Shown here: piece after piece, positions 15,806 through 24,240 of the stretch
How the letters are laid out: each line of letters starts with the position of its first letter
Position numbering within the stretch: the stretch's first letter is position 1
NCBI GenBank assembly: GCA_017640245.1
Contig: JAGFWA010000002.1
Coordinates: 1 to 37,360 of the forward strand
Reading direction: 5' to 3'
Source of the DNA: Pelagibacteraceae bacterium
GTDB lineage: Bacteria > Pseudomonadota > Alphaproteobacteria > Pelagibacterales > Pelagibacteraceae
DNA length: 37,360 bases
Program-made: the position numbers and the translations under genes
Notes under the pieces: model-generated
What the model was told of the DNA's origin: nothing
What the model saw: only the letters and a program-made list of their open reading frames with translations
Database searches by the model: none

Positions 15806-16050
15806 GTTTTAGTGAAAAAAAAATCTATTTTTATAGCTAATTTTTTTAATTTCAATATTTTTTTTAAAAAAAAATTAATTTTGGTTGTAGAACAATCGCC
15901 AAAAGAGAAAAGCAGTGCGACAATAATGTATTCAACTTTGGATACTAAAATGAATTCAACTTTGGATACTAATTAATCCATATTTAGTTTAGAATTCATA
16001 TTTGAAATTTATAAATTAGAAAATAAATAACAACTTTGAATTGATTACAA
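15806..16050. other. Origin-like or dnaA control region upstream of dnaA
   Basis: Between dnaA and rpsT. From dnaA outwards there is first a nearly pure A/T stretch (15820-15883), which includes eight T followed by nine A at 15858-15874. A more mixed patch follows (15884-15925), then a pair of 19-bp direct repeats (15930-15972). A degenerate half-copy containing CAACTTTG lies at 16031-16038. On the minus strand each repeat contains GTATCCAAA, matching the DnaA box TTATCCACA at seven of nine positions. An AT-rich unwinding zone next to DnaA-box-like repeats is origin architecture, but it could simply be the dnaA promoter operator. No gene is visible in it. Confidence 0.45.
15930..15972. repeat. 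Two 19-bp direct repeats upstream of dnaA
   Basis: The unit attcaactttggatactaa occurs identically at 15930-15948 and 15954-15972, a 24-bp period with a five-base spacer. The core caactttg recurs at 16031-16038, and a diverged relative (attcatatttga) lies near 15994. Perfect 19-mers are far from chance expectation in 245 bases. Function is inferred: binding sites for DnaA or a transcription factor. Confidence 0.85.
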
Positions 16051-16317
16051 CTAATTATTGATACGACTTATTCTTTTTGAAATTTTTGAAATTTTTTTTG
16101 AGAGATTTTTCTTTTTTACAATTCCTGTTTTGGCAATTTTCATTAACTCTGATTGAAATATCGGAAAATATTCCTTTATTTTTTTAGTATCTTTTTTTTC
16201 AATTAATTTGTGTATTTTCCTCAAGGCAGACTTGTACTTATTTCTCCTTAATTTATTGACCAATGTCTGTTTTTTTACTCGTTTAACCCTATTAATTGCT
16301 GATTTTGTATTTGGCAT
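16051..16317 (-). CDS. rpsT: 30S ribosomal protein S20
   Basis: Small-subunit protein binding the 5' domain of 16S rRNA, 88 residues, Lys/Arg-rich and fully helical as expected. The start MPNTKSAINRVKRVKKQ and the conserved alternation of basic helices (NKLRRNKYKSALRKI) identify it. The C-terminus ends in an Arg/Lys/Ser-rich tail. It lies upstream of dnaA on the same strand, diverging from ubiE, and has a promoter just ahead of its ATG. The initiator, directly followed by PNTKSA, is consistent with the family start. Confidence 0.95.
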   Translation of the reverse strand: MPNTKSAINRVKRVKKQTLVNKLRRNKYKSALRKIHKLIEKKDTKKIKEYFPIFQSELMKIAKTGIVKKKNLSKKISKISKRISRINN

Positions 16318-16326
16318 TAGTGAGAA

Positions 16327-16355
16327 CGTATATATCTTTGAAATATTTGGGTCAA
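16327..16355 (-). promoter_or_regulatory. Promoter of rpsT
   Basis: Minus-strand -35 TTGACC (16350-16355) and -10 TATACG (16327-16332) are separated by 17 bases; an overlapping TATATA lies two bases closer to the -35. Initiation would fall only about three to five bases upstream of rpsT ATG at 16317, implying a very short leader with no room for a Shine-Dalgarno sequence. Confidence 0.55.
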
Positions 16356-16389
16356 TATTTAATTATTTTTGACATATAACATTAGAAAA

Positions 16390-17094
16390 ATGAAAAATAT
16401 TAAAAAAACTAAGATTGAACAGGTAACAGAAGTTTTTAACGATGTTTTCGATAAGTACGACTTAATGAACGATATAATGTCTTTAGGAATACATCGTATT
16501 TGGAAAAGAAGATTTATTGACTGGATGAATCCCCAAAAAGGAGATCATTTACTAGATGTAGCATCTGGCACGGGAGATATAGCCAAAGCATTTTTAAAAA
16601 GAACAGAATTTAGTGGAAAACTTACTTGCGTAGAACCCAATAAATTAATGTTAGAATTGGGTAAAAAAAAGCTAAAAAATCTAGGCAAAATTGAATGGCA
16701 CTGTTCTCCAGCTGAGAAATTGCCATTCAAAAATGATACTTTTGACTTATACTCCGTGAGTTTTGGTTTAAGGAATTTTTCAAATATAAATTCATCTTTA
16801 AAAGAAGCTAAAAGAGTTCTCAAAAGTGGTGGAAGAATGTTGTGTTTAGAATTTTCTCAAATTGATAACGAAATGCTAAATAAAATTTATAAAATATATT
16901 CTAAATCAATACCACATATTGGAGAATACATTACTGGCAAATCTGAACCGTATGAATATCTGATTAAAAGCATTGATAAATTTTATAATCAGAATGAATT
17001 ATCAGAAATGTTTAAAGCAAATGGTTTTGATAAAGTTGAATATAGAAATTTATCTGGCGGTATAGTTGCAATTCATTCTGGCTGGAAAATCTAA
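16390..17094 (+). CDS. ubiE: Ubiquinone/menaquinone C-methyltransferase UbiE
   Basis: SAM-dependent C-methylase of quinone biosynthesis, converting demethoxy-octaprenyl-benzoquinol precursors. Family landmarks are VFDKYDLMNDIMSLGIHRIWKR at the N-terminus (beginning about residue 13), the SAM-binding LLDVASGTGDIA, and the C-terminal LSGGIVAIHSGWKI. A longer frame opens at TTG 16369. I chose ATG 16390 (234 residues) because the extra seven residues add nothing conserved and that TTG is part of a TTGACA sequence in the shared rpsT/ubiE promoter region. It is followed two bases later by ubiB and then coaBC, a conserved alphaproteobacterial order. The protein makes ubiquinone, the ligand RegB is thought to sense. 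Confidence 0.95.
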   Translation: MKNIKKTKIEQVTEVFNDVFDKYDLMNDIMSLGIHRIWKRRFIDWMNPQKGDHLLDVASGTGDIAKAFLKRTEFSGKLTCVEPNKLMLELGKKKLKNLGKIEWHCSPAEKLPFKNDTFDLYSVSFGLRNFSNINSSLKEAKRVLKSGGRMLCLEFSQIDNEMLNKIYKIYSKSIPHIGEYITGKSEPYEYLIKSIDKFYNQNELSEMFKANGFDKVEYRNLSGGIVAIHSGWKI

Positions 17095-17096
17095 TA

Positions 17097-18662
17097 ATGT
17101 TTAAAAAGATTTATAATTTAATTAAAATTTTAAGAAAATTAGCAGTTTCTGGTGCGGTAGATACTTTAAATAATATTAGACCTATTCCTGTAAGTTTAAA
17201 ATTCGTTTTTTTTATTTTTTCAATTGGCAAAAAACAACAAATAGAAAAACCAAAAAAAGAATCTGGAGAAGCATTATGCGAAGCATTGGAAAATATGGGA
17301 ACAACTTTTATTAAGTTAGGTCAGTTTTTGGCTACCAGACCAGATATAATAGGTGAAGATGTTGCAAAAAAACTAGAAAAATTACAAGACAAACTTCCTG
17401 CGTTTGACACAGTTGAAGCAAAAATAATTTTGAAGAAAGAAATTGGAGACAAATCTTTTAAGGATATACTGTCCTTTAGTGATCCTATTGCCGCTGCTTC
17501 AATTGCTCAAGTTCATTTTGCAAAAGTAAAAATTAAAAACGAGGAAAAAGAACTTGCAATAAAAATATTGAGACCAAACATTCATGTAGTTTTTAACGAA
17601 GAATTAGATGCATTAATATTTTTTGCTTATTTAGTTGAAAGTTTTTTTAAAAAAACAAGAAGATTAAGGTTGGTTAAAGTTATGCATTTATTAAAAGAAA
17701 TAACAAATGTTGAAATGGATTTAAGATTTGAGGCTGCTGCTGCCAATGAATTGTACGAAAATACAATAAATGATGATGGTATTAAAGTTCCAAAAATTTA
17801 TTGGAATTATACTTCAAAAAAAGTTCTAACTCTTGATAAAATTGAAGCAATTTCCATAAGAAATATGGATGATTTAAAAAAAGAAAATATTGATCTTAAA
17901 AAATTATCAAAGAATCTAATTCAACTATTTTTAAAACAGACGGTAAGAGATGGCTTTTTTCATGCCGATATGCATCAAGGTAATTTATTTGTTGATAAGG
18001 AAGGAAATATTATACCAATAGATTTTGGAATAATGGGACGTCTAGATGAAAATAATAGAAAATATCTAGCTGAAATACTTTATGGATTTATTAAGAGGGA
18101 TTACATTAAAGTAGCTGAGGTGCATTTTCTGGCTGGACTTGTTCCAAATACTGCTTCAAAAGATAAGTTTGCACAAGCTTTGAGATCTATTGGAGAACCT
18201 ATATTTGGTCAATCAGTTAAAGATATTTCCGGCGGAAATTTATTAGCTCAATTATTTGAAATAACAGAAAAATTCAATATGCATACCCAAACGCAACTGC
18301 TTCTTCTGCAGAAAACAATGGTAGTAGTTGAGGGTGTGGCAAGAAAATTAAATCCTGAAGCTAATATTTGGGAAACATCGAGGCCAATTTTAGAAAAATG
18401 GATGAAGAGTACAAAGGGACCAGAAGCGACAATTAATAAAACAATAAATTTTTCAAAAGAACTTCTAAAAAAAGTACCTGATCTACCCAATGTTATGGAT
18501 AGAGCAAATCGAGCCTTGCAGATGTTATCTGAAGGAAAATTGAATTTGTATGTTGCGGATGGAAAAAATTTTGAGTTAGAAGAGTTAAAAATGAAAAATT
18601 TGAGAAACAATATAGTTATAACTTTTTTAGGTATTGTAATAGGCTTGTTTATAGTATTTTAA
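17097..18662 (+). CDS. ubiB: Ubiquinone biosynthesis atypical kinase/ATPase UbiB
   Basis: Membrane-associated ABC1/ADCK-family protein needed for ubiquinone synthesis, 521 residues. The family KxGQ region appears as FIKLGQFLATRPDIIGEDV, followed by an Ala-rich loop AAASIAQVHFAKV, the nucleotide-site lysine in ELAIKILRP, and the catalytic segment FFHADMHQGNLFVD with IIPIDFGIMGRL. The C-terminus has one clear hydrophobic segment (IVITFLGIVIGLFIVF); the usual pair appears shortened. It is in one transcription unit with ubiE (two-base gap) and coaBC (six-base gap). I am sure of the family. Confidence 0.95.
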   Translation: MFKKIYNLIKILRKLAVSGAVDTLNNIRPIPVSLKFVFFIFSIGKKQQIEKPKKESGEALCEALENMGTTFIKLGQFLATRPDIIGEDVAKKLEKLQDKLPAFDTVEAKIILKKEIGDKSFKDILSFSDPIAAASIAQVHFAKVKIKNEEKELAIKILRPNIHVVFNEELDALIFFAYLVESFFKKTRRLRLVKVMHLLKEITNVEMDLRFEAAAANELYENTINDDGIKVPKIYWNYTSKKVLTLDKIEAISIRNMDDLKKENIDLKKLSKNLIQLFLKQTVRDGFFHADMHQGNLFVDKEGNIIPIDFGIMGRLDENNRKYLAEILYGFIKRDYIKVAEVHFLAGLVPNTASKDKFAQALRSIGEPIFGQSVKDISGGNLLAQLFEITEKFNMHTQTQLLLLQKTMVVVEGVARKLNPEANIWETSRPILEKWMKSTKGPEATINKTINFSKELLKKVPDLPNVMDRANRALQMLSEGKLNLYVADGKNFELEELKMKNLRNNIVITFLGIVIGLFIVF

Positions 18663-18668
18663 TTAAGC

Positions 18669-19895
18669 ATGAGTTTAGAAAACAAAAAAATTTTGTTAAT
18701 AATTGGCGGAGGAATCTCTGCTTATAAATCTCTAGATTTAATAAGGCTGTTATTAAAAAAGCACTCCTCAATAAAAGTTGTTCTAACTAAAAGTGGAAAA
18801 AAATTTGTAACTTCATTGTCAATTTCATCTCTTTCAAAAAATAGAGTCTTTGAGGAAATGTTTGATGAAAAAAATAAAGGAAAAATAGATCACATTTCTC
18901 TATCTCGTTGGGCAGACTTAATTTTAGTTATGCCTGCTACTGCGAATTTTATGTCAAAAATTGCCAGGGGAAGCGCAGATGATCTTGCCTCTACTATCAT
19001 TCTGGCTTCAAATAAAGAAATTTTTTTAGTACCTGCCATGAACGTTAGAATGTGGATACATAAAGCAACTCAAAAAAATTTAAATGCTCTTATTGAATAT
19101 GGTTATAAATTTATAGGACCTATAGATGGTGAAATGGCCTGTGGAGAATATGGAAAAGGCAAAATGTCTAGTCCTAGACAAATTCTATCTTTTTTAGATA
19201 AATATTTTAAAAATAAAGACTTTCTAAAAAAGAAAAAAGTAAATGCAATTGTGACCACTGGGCCTACAAAAGAATATATAGATCCTGTAAGATACATCTC
19301 TAATGAGTCTAGTGGAAAACAGGGCTATGAAATAGCCTCAGAGTTATCAAGATTAGGAATCAAAACAACACTCATATCTGGGCCAACCAATCTCAATTAT
19401 AATAATGAAATTAAGGTAAAAAAAGTTACTTCTGGAAATGAAATGTTTGAAGCTGTGAAGAAAAGACTGCCTGCTGATATTGCTGTTTGTGTTGCAGCAG
19501 TTTCTGATTTTAAACCCGTGTTAAGAAAAAAAAATAAAATAAAAAAGGAGTTAAAATTAGACGAAATTAAGATTGAAAAAAATCTGGACATATTAAGTTT
19601 CTTAGGAAAAAATAATAGGCATAAACCAAAATTGTTAGTTGGTTTTTCAGCAGAGACGGATAATCTTCTTAAAAATTCTATAAAAAAAATGCAGGATAAA
19701 TTTTGCGATATAATGATTGCAAATGATGTATCAAAGAAAGAAGTTGGAATTAATAGCGACTTAAACGAAGTTATTATTATAGATAAAAATGGAAAAACTG
19801 AAAAAATTAAAAAAAATTCTAAAAAATTTATTGCTTCAGTAATTGCAAAAAAAATTGTAGAAACATTTTTATCAAATGAAAAAAATCTCAATTAA
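18669..19895 (+). CDS. coaBC: Bifunctional phosphopantothenoylcysteine decarboxylase/synthetase CoaBC
   Basis: Two consecutive steps of coenzyme A synthesis: ligation of cysteine to phosphopantothenate (CoaB) and decarboxylation to phosphopantetheine (CoaC). The N-terminal flavoprotein domain (about 1-185) shows GGGISAYK, catalytic His75 in DHISLSRWAD, PAMN (122-125) and Cys158 in ACGEYGKGKM. The C-terminal synthetase domain (about 190-405) shows VTTGPTKEYIDPVRYISN, SSGKQGYEIA, AAVSDF and the KPKLLVGFSAET segment. The 408-residue length is normal. It ends inside the next gene (20-base overlap). In many alphaproteobacteria dut lies downstream; here a MoeB-like gene follows directly. Confidence 0.96.
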   Translation: MSLENKKILLIIGGGISAYKSLDLIRLLLKKHSSIKVVLTKSGKKFVTSLSISSLSKNRVFEEMFDEKNKGKIDHISLSRWADLILVMPATANFMSKIARGSADDLASTIILASNKEIFLVPAMNVRMWIHKATQKNLNALIEYGYKFIGPIDGEMACGEYGKGKMSSPRQILSFLDKYFKNKDFLKKKKVNAIVTTGPTKEYIDPVRYISNESSGKQGYEIASELSRLGIKTTLISGPTNLNYNNEIKVKKVTSGNEMFEAVKKRLPADIAVCVAAVSDFKPVLRKKNKIKKELKLDEIKIEKNLDILSFLGKNNRHKPKLLVGFSAETDNLLKNSIKKMQDKFCDIMIANDVSKKEVGINSDLNEVIIIDKNGKTEKIKKNSKKFIASVIAKKIVETFLSNEKNLN

Positions 19896-20637
19896 AAGTG
19901 AAGATCTTCAAAAATACTCTAGACAATTAATACTTAGGAAAATTGGTATTTCTGGTCAAAAAAAAATTTTTAAAGCAAAGGTATTGATTATCGGAGCTGG
20001 CGGTCTTGGATGTCCTTTAATTTTATACTTAGCCTATTCTGGCGTTGGAAACTTAGGAATTGTCGATAATGATAAAGTTGAACTATCAAATTTAAGCAGA
20101 CAAGTACTGTTTACTAAAAAAGATATTGGAAAATTTAAAGTTTCAGTATCAAAAAAATTTATAAAAAAAATAAGCAAAAAAATAAATATCAAAACTTTTA
20201 CAAAAAAAATAGATAGGAAAAATATTCACAGAATCGCCAAAAATTATGACATTGTTTGTGACGGAACTGACAATTTTGAATCAAGATTTTTAATAAACGA
20301 TTACTGTATGAAAAATAAAAAAATATTAGTTTCTTCCGCAATAAACAAGTTTGATGGACAAGTATTTAATTTCGATTTTAGAAGAAAGACGCCGTGTTTT
20401 AGATGTTTTATGCCCAAATCTCCAAATGAAGAATTAAACTGTGAATCAGATGGAATAATGACTACCCTTGCTGGAATTGCCGGATCTTTGCAGGCCAATG
20501 AAGTTATAAAATCAATTTTAAATATTGGCAAAAATTCACATGGAAATATTATGATATTTAATGCTCTTGACTCAAAATTTAGAAAAATAAAATTATTAAG
20601 AAATGCAAATTGTAAAAGAAACTGCATTTATGCTTAA
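19876..20637 (+). CDS. MoeB/ThiF/HesA-family adenylyltransferase
   Basis: E1-like enzyme that adenylates the C-terminal Gly-Gly of a small sulfur carrier (MoaD, ThiS or similar), 253 residues. It has the nucleotide motif GAGGLGCP (40-47), the NLSRQVLFTKKDIGK segment, the GTDNFESR loop with Asp129-132 region, and a zinc tetrad Cys174, Cys177 and Cys246, Cys250. The last pair is spaced C-x3-C rather than the usual C-x2-C. Cys189 in NCESDG sits where MoeB has its conserved cysteine. No rhodanese domain is attached. No sulfur-carrier gene is in the window, so MoeB and ThiF cannot be separated. The start overlaps coaBC by 20 bases. Confidence 0.87.
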   Translation: MKKISIKSEDLQKYSRQLILRKIGISGQKKIFKAKVLIIGAGGLGCPLILYLAYSGVGNLGIVDNDKVELSNLSRQVLFTKKDIGKFKVSVSKKFIKKISKKINIKTFTKKIDRKNIHRIAKNYDIVCDGTDNFESRFLINDYCMKNKKILVSSAINKFDGQVFNFDFRRKTPCFRCFMPKSPNEELNCESDGIMTTLAGIAGSLQANEVIKSILNIGKNSHGNIMIFNALDSKFRKIKLLRNANCKRNCIYA

Positions 20638-21079
20638 AGTAACTGCTTTTTTTTGCTTATTTGTTTTTTTAATTGGACCTTCGTATGCTAAGGATGAATA
20701 TTACTTAACTCTACGAAATAATAAAGTTAACCTTAGACAAGGTCCTTCTTTTGAACATCCTATAAAACTTGTTTACAAAAAAAAATTTTTACCAGTTCTG
20801 ATAAAAGATAAATCAGATAATTTTAGAAAAATTATTGACCATGAAAATAATTCTGGCTGGATACATGTTTCACAATTATCTAAAAAAAAAGCTGCCTTAA
20901 ATAATGTCGATAATTCCATAATCTTTAAAAGACCTTCTTATTATTCAAAACCATTAGCTTTGGTTGAAAAAGGAAGATTGTGTTTTATAAAAAAATGTGA
21001 GGTGAAATGGTGTAAAGTTACCTCGGGTGATTATACGGGATGGATCGTTAAAAGTTCTTTATGGGGCAAAATTAAATAA
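20630..21079 (+). CDS. Secreted SH3-like domain protein
   Basis: Small exported protein of unknown specific role, 149 residues from ATG 20630. A longer frame begins at 20603. I prefer 20630 because it then starts with a clean signal peptide: a Lys, a hydrophobic core (VTAFFCLFVFLIG), and a likely cleavage after PSYA before KDEYY. The mature part contains two bacterial SH3-like repeats: KVNLRQGPS...GWIHVSQL and a second ending WCKVTSGDYTGWIVKSSLWG. Such proteins are often envelope- or peptidoglycan-associated in alphaproteobacteria. It overlaps the MoeB-like gene by eight bases and is the last gene of the ubiE unit. Confidence 0.82.
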   Translation: MLKVTAFFCLFVFLIGPSYAKDEYYLTLRNNKVNLRQGPSFEHPIKLVYKKKFLPVLIKDKSDNFRKIIDHENNSGWIHVSQLSKKKAALNNVDNSIIFKRPSYYSKPLALVEKGRLCFIKKCEVKWCKVTSGDYTGWIVKSSLWGKIK

Positions 21080-21106
21080 ATTCGGCTGATAATGCTTTAT
21101 TATTTT

Positions 21107-21643
21107 TTACTTATCTTTCAAGTAGTTTAACATTGTATTAACATCACTCACCTTGAATGGATCGGCATCATTACTTCCATCATTTTTTCCATCTTCGACA
21201 AACATTTTAACAACCTCACCATTGTCGATAAATGCAGAATATCTCCATGATCTCATGCCAAACCCTTGTTTGGGTTTGTCAATTAACATGCCCATTCCTT
21301 TTGTAAATTTGCCTTCCCCATCTCCAATTGGTTTTACTTTAGATATTTTTTGATCTCTAAACCAAGCGTTCATTACAAATGAATCGTTTACTGATAAACA
21401 ATAAACCTCATCTACGTATTTTTTTAACTCTTCGTATTTATCTTCATATCCAGGCACCTGTTGTGAAGAACAAGTAGGTGTATATGCACCAGGCAATGAA
21501 AATAAAACAATTTTTTTACCTTTAAATAAGTCGTCGGAGGTAATGTCTTTCCATTCTCCACCAATGGCACAACCGCCGCCTAATGACTGGTTGTCACCTA
21601 TTCTAGTTCTAAACGTTACTTGTGGAATTTTCATTTTACTCAA
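21107..21643 (-). CDS. Prx5/AhpE-like peroxiredoxin
   Basis: Thiol peroxidase of the Prx5 type, 178 residues, reducing hydrogen and alkyl peroxides. The peroxidatic site is PGAYTPTCSS, with Cys58 and the conserved Thr at 55; the following segment reads QQVPGY, where relatives usually have His in place of the second Gln. Later family signatures VNDSFVMNAWFRDQ and RSWRYSAFIDNG are present. No obvious second resolving cysteine fits the usual position, so an external thiol is probable. The frame starts at TTG 21643, which has AAGGA five bases upstream; an ATG at 21634 gives a protein three residues shorter with less ideal spacing. It stands alone, convergent with the SH3 gene and divergent from fabA. 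Confidence 0.9.
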   Translation of the reverse strand: MSKMKIPQVTFRTRIGDNQSLGGGCAIGGEWKDITSDDLFKGKKIVLFSLPGAYTPTCSSQQVPGYEDKYEELKKYVDEVYCLSVNDSFVMNAWFRDQKISKVKPIGDGEGKFTKGMGMLIDKPKQGFGMRSWRYSAFIDNGEVVKMFVEDGKNDGSNDADPFKVSDVNTMLNYLKDK

Positions 21644-21730
21644 TTATTCCTTATTTTTTTGCCTAATTTATAAATATAAGTAAAATATATGTAATATAAT
21701 ATACTAATCAAGTATTAATTTATCTATACG

Positions 21731-22234
21731 ATGAAAAAAAATAGTTTCAAATATGAAGAGCTAATCGATTGTGCGAATGGAAAATTGTTTGGCCCTGGAA
21801 ATGCAAAACTACCATCTCCTCCGATGTTAATGTTTGATAGAATTACGGAAATAAAATCTGATTCGGGTAAATTTAAAAAAGGCCACATAAAAGCAGAGCT
21901 TGATATAAAAGATAAAATGTGGTTTTTTGATTGTCATTTTAAAGGCGATCCAGTCATGCCGGGCTGTCTAGGATTGGATGCAATGTGGCAGCTAGTAGGT
22001 TTTTATCTAGGATGGATAGGAGAGCCTGGAAAGGGACGCGCACTGGGTGTGAATTTTGTTAGATTTACTGGAGAAATTCTTAAAAAAGTCAAAATGGCAA
22101 CTTATGAAATTGATATGAAAAAAGTTTTAAAGACAGAAGGTGGAACAGTAGGTTTTGCTGACGGAGTTTTAAAAGCAGATGGAAAAGAAATTTATTCTGC
22201 CGAAAATCTAAAAGTAGGAGTTTATAAATCATGA
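21731..22234 (+). CDS. fabA: 3-hydroxydecanoyl-ACP dehydratase/isomerase FabA
   Basis: Dehydrates beta-hydroxydecanoyl-ACP and isomerises trans-2- to cis-3-decenoyl-ACP, the branch point of anaerobic unsaturated fatty-acid synthesis. The protein is 167 residues, with catalytic His69 in [14 protein letters not shown] and Asp83 in [22 protein letters not shown] is also family-typical. A TATAAT at 21695-21700 about 30 bases upstream of the ATG is the best promoter candidate, without a good -35. The stop overlaps the fabB start (ATGA), and fabI follows, giving a compact fabA-fabB-fabI operon. Confidence 0.97.
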   Translation: MKKNSFKYEELIDCANGKLFGPGNAKLPSPPMLMFDRITEIKSDSGKFKKGHIKAELDIKDKMWFFDCHFKGDPVMPGCLGLDAMWQLVGFYLGWIGEPGKGRALGVNFVRFTGEILKKVKMATYEIDMKKVLKTEGGTVGFADGVLKADGKEIYSAENLKVGVYKS

Positions 22235-23451
22235 GAAGAGTTGTTATAACTGGAATTGGAATAGTTTCTTGTATCGGTAATAATAAAGTTGAAGTGCTAG
22301 ATTCTCTGCTAAATACAAAATCTGGAATTACTTTTTCTGAAGAACATAAAAAATATAATTTTAGAAGCCAAGTCATTGGAAATATTAAAAATTTAGATTT
22401 AGATAAACATATAGATAGAAAAATAAAAAGATTTATGGGAGAAGGTTCTGCCTATACCTATATTGCTTTAAAAGAAGCAATAGAAGAATCTGGCTTAGAA
22501 GAGAAAGACATTAGCAATGAACAAACAGGAATTATTATGGGATCTGGTGGCCCTTCAATAAAAAATGTTTATTATGCCGTGGATACTATAAGAAAATCTG
22601 CGCCAAAAAGAATGGGGCCTTACATAGTTCCAAGAACAATGGCAAGTACATGTTCAGCAACACTCGCAGTCCCTTTTAAAATTAAAGGAGTAAATTATTC
22701 AATTAGTTCAGCATGTGCAACAAGCGGACATTGTATCGGAAATGGAATGGAACTTATTCAATATGGAAAACAAGATATAGTATTTGCTGGAGGAGGAGAA
22801 GAATTGGATTGGGCCCTGTCAGGAATGTTTGATGCTATGCCTGCATTATCTTCAAAATATAACAACACACCAGAAAAAGCGTCTAGACCCTATGATGCTA
22901 ATAGAGATGGATTTATCATTGCAGGGGGAGCTGGAGCTCTTGTGTTGGAAGAATATGAGCACGCAAAAGCAAGGGGGGCAAAAATATATGCTGAATTGAC
23001 TGGATATGGAGCTACATCTGATGGATATGACATGGTTCAACCATCTGGAGAGGGAGCTACAAGATGCATGAAAATGGCTTTAAAAACCACAAAAAATAAA
23101 AATAAAGTTGATTATATTAATTCTCATGGCACTTCCACGCCAATTGGTGACACAAAAGAACTTGAGGCTATAGAAGCAACATTTAAAGAAAATATTCCAA
23201 AAATTAGCTCAACAAAATCATTAACCGGCCATTCTCTAGGAGCAACTTCAGCCCAAGAAGCAGTATATTGTTTGTTAATGATGAAAAATAAATTTATATC
23301 AGCTTCAGCAAATATTGAAAATATGGATGAGAAAGCAAAAAATTTTCCAATTGTAACAAAAGTTGAAAGAGATAGAGAATTAAATTGTGTAATGTCTAAC
23401 AGTTTCGGTTTTGGAGGAACCAATGCAACTTTGGTTTTTGAAAAAGTATAA
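22231..23451 (+). CDS. fabB: 3-oxoacyl-ACP synthase I FabB
   Basis: Condensing enzyme that elongates acyl-ACPs, including the cis-3-decenoyl product of FabA, 406 residues. The Cys-His-His triad is Cys162 ([10 protein letters not shown]), His299 ([14 protein letters not shown]) and His334 ([15 protein letters not shown]). A Lys at position 329 just before LTGHS and the glycine-rich [13 protein letters not shown] end complete the thiolase-fold signature. Coupled to fabA by a four-base overlap and three bases from fabI. Its pairing with fabA indicates FabB function rather than FabF. Confidence 0.97.
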   Translation: MRRVVITGIGIVSCIGNNKVEVLDSLLNTKSGITFSEEHKKYNFRSQVIGNIKNLDLDKHIDRKIKRFMGEGSAYTYIALKEAIEESGLEEKDISNEQTGIIMGSGGPSIKNVYYAVDTIRKSAPKRMGPYIVPRTMASTCSATLAVPFKIKGVNYSISSACATSGHCIGNGMELIQYGKQDIVFAGGGEELDWALSGMFDAMPALSSKYNNTPEKASRPYDANRDGFIIAGGAGALVLEEYEHAKARGAKIYAELTGYGATSDGYDMVQPSGEGATRCMKMALKTTKNKNKVDYINSHGTSTPIGDTKELEAIEATFKENIPKISSTKSLTGHSLGATSAQEAVYCLLMMKNKFISASANIENMDEKAKNFPIVTKVERDRELNCVMSNSFGFGGTNATLVFEKV

Positions 23452-23454
23452 TTT

Positions 23455-24240
23455 ATGAGTATCGTTAAAGGTAAAAAAGGATTAATAATGGGAGTGGCTA
23501 ATGACAGATCTATAGCATGGGGTATAGCCAAAAAACTCTCGGAAAATGGGGCTGAATTAGCTTTTACTTATTTAGGAGATGCTCTTAAAAAAAGAGTTAC
23601 CCCTTTAGCTGAATCCGTAAATTCAAAATTTCTATTAAATTGTAACGTTGAAAATAAAGAAGATATTTTAAAAACATTTCATGAAATAAAAAATAAGTGG
23701 GGACAGCTCGATTTTGTAGTGCACGCTATCGCTTTTTCAGATAGAGCCGAATTAACTGGAGAATACATAAATACTTCAAGAGAAAATTTCACAAAAAGTA
23801 TGTTGGTTTCTTGCTTCTCATTTACTGAAATAGCAAAAGAAGCTTCAAAGATAATGAAGAGTGGCGCCAGTTTATTAACTTTAACTTATGAATCTAGCAA
23901 GGTAGTTCCTAATTATAATGTAATGGGTGTTTGTAAGGCCGCCTTAGAATCAAGCGTAAAATATATAGCAAGAGATTTAGGGTCCAAAGGAATAAGAGTC
24001 AATGCAATTAGTGCAGGACCAATTAAAACTTTAGCAGCTTCAGCAATAGGAGATGCAAAATTTTTATACAAATGGAGTGCTGATCACTCATTGTTAAAAA
24101 GAAATGTGGATATTGATGATGTAGGTAAATCAGCTTTATATCTGTTAAGCGATCTCGCGGCTGGGGTCACTGGAGAAATTCACTATGTTGATGCTGGTTA
24201 TAATAAAGTAGGTATGCCAGATCCTAAAAATATAAATTAA
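23455..24240 (+). CDS. fabI: Enoyl-ACP reductase FabI
   Basis: NADH-dependent reductase for the last step of each fatty-acid elongation cycle, 261 residues. The SDR-type N-terminus is modified as in FabI ([13 protein letters not shown]), and the active site has Tyr145, Tyr154 and Lys161 in the segment [28 protein letters not shown] and [20 protein letters not shown] are FabI hallmarks. It is the last gene of the fab unit. Its stop TAA shares three bases with the convergent pnp stop in the palindrome TTAA, so no terminator can lie between the two genes. Confidence 0.97.
   Translation: MSIVKGKKGLIMGVANDRSIAWGIAKKLSENGAELAFTYLGDALKKRVTPLAESVNSKFLLNCNVENKEDILKTFHEIKNKWGQLDFVVHAIAFSDRAELTGEYINTSRENFTKSMLVSCFSFTEIAKEASKIMKSGASLLTLTYESSKVVPNYNVMGVCKAALESSVKYIARDLGSKGIRVNAISAGPIKTLAASAIGDAKFLYKWSADHSLLKRNVDIDDVGKSALYLLSDLAAGVTGEIHYVDAGYNKVGMPDPKNIN

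Noticed and set aside
15973-15987. A CtrA-like site TTAA-N7-TTAG near the dnaA repeats.
   Set aside because: It has one mismatch to TTAA-N7-TTAA, and such patterns arise often by chance in DNA this AT-rich. No CtrA gene is in the window.
15930-16038. Possible short CRISPR-like array.
   Set aside because: Only two perfect units with a five-base spacer exist, the spacer is too short, and no cas genes are present. Iteron-like binding sites fit better.
19397-19891. A 164-codon open frame on the minus strand inside coaBC.
   Set aside because: It is antisense to a fully conserved CoaBC domain, Phe/Ile-rich because of AT-rich codons read backwards, and has no recognisable motif. Similar antisense frames in infB, nusA, fabB and lnt were dismissed for the same reason.
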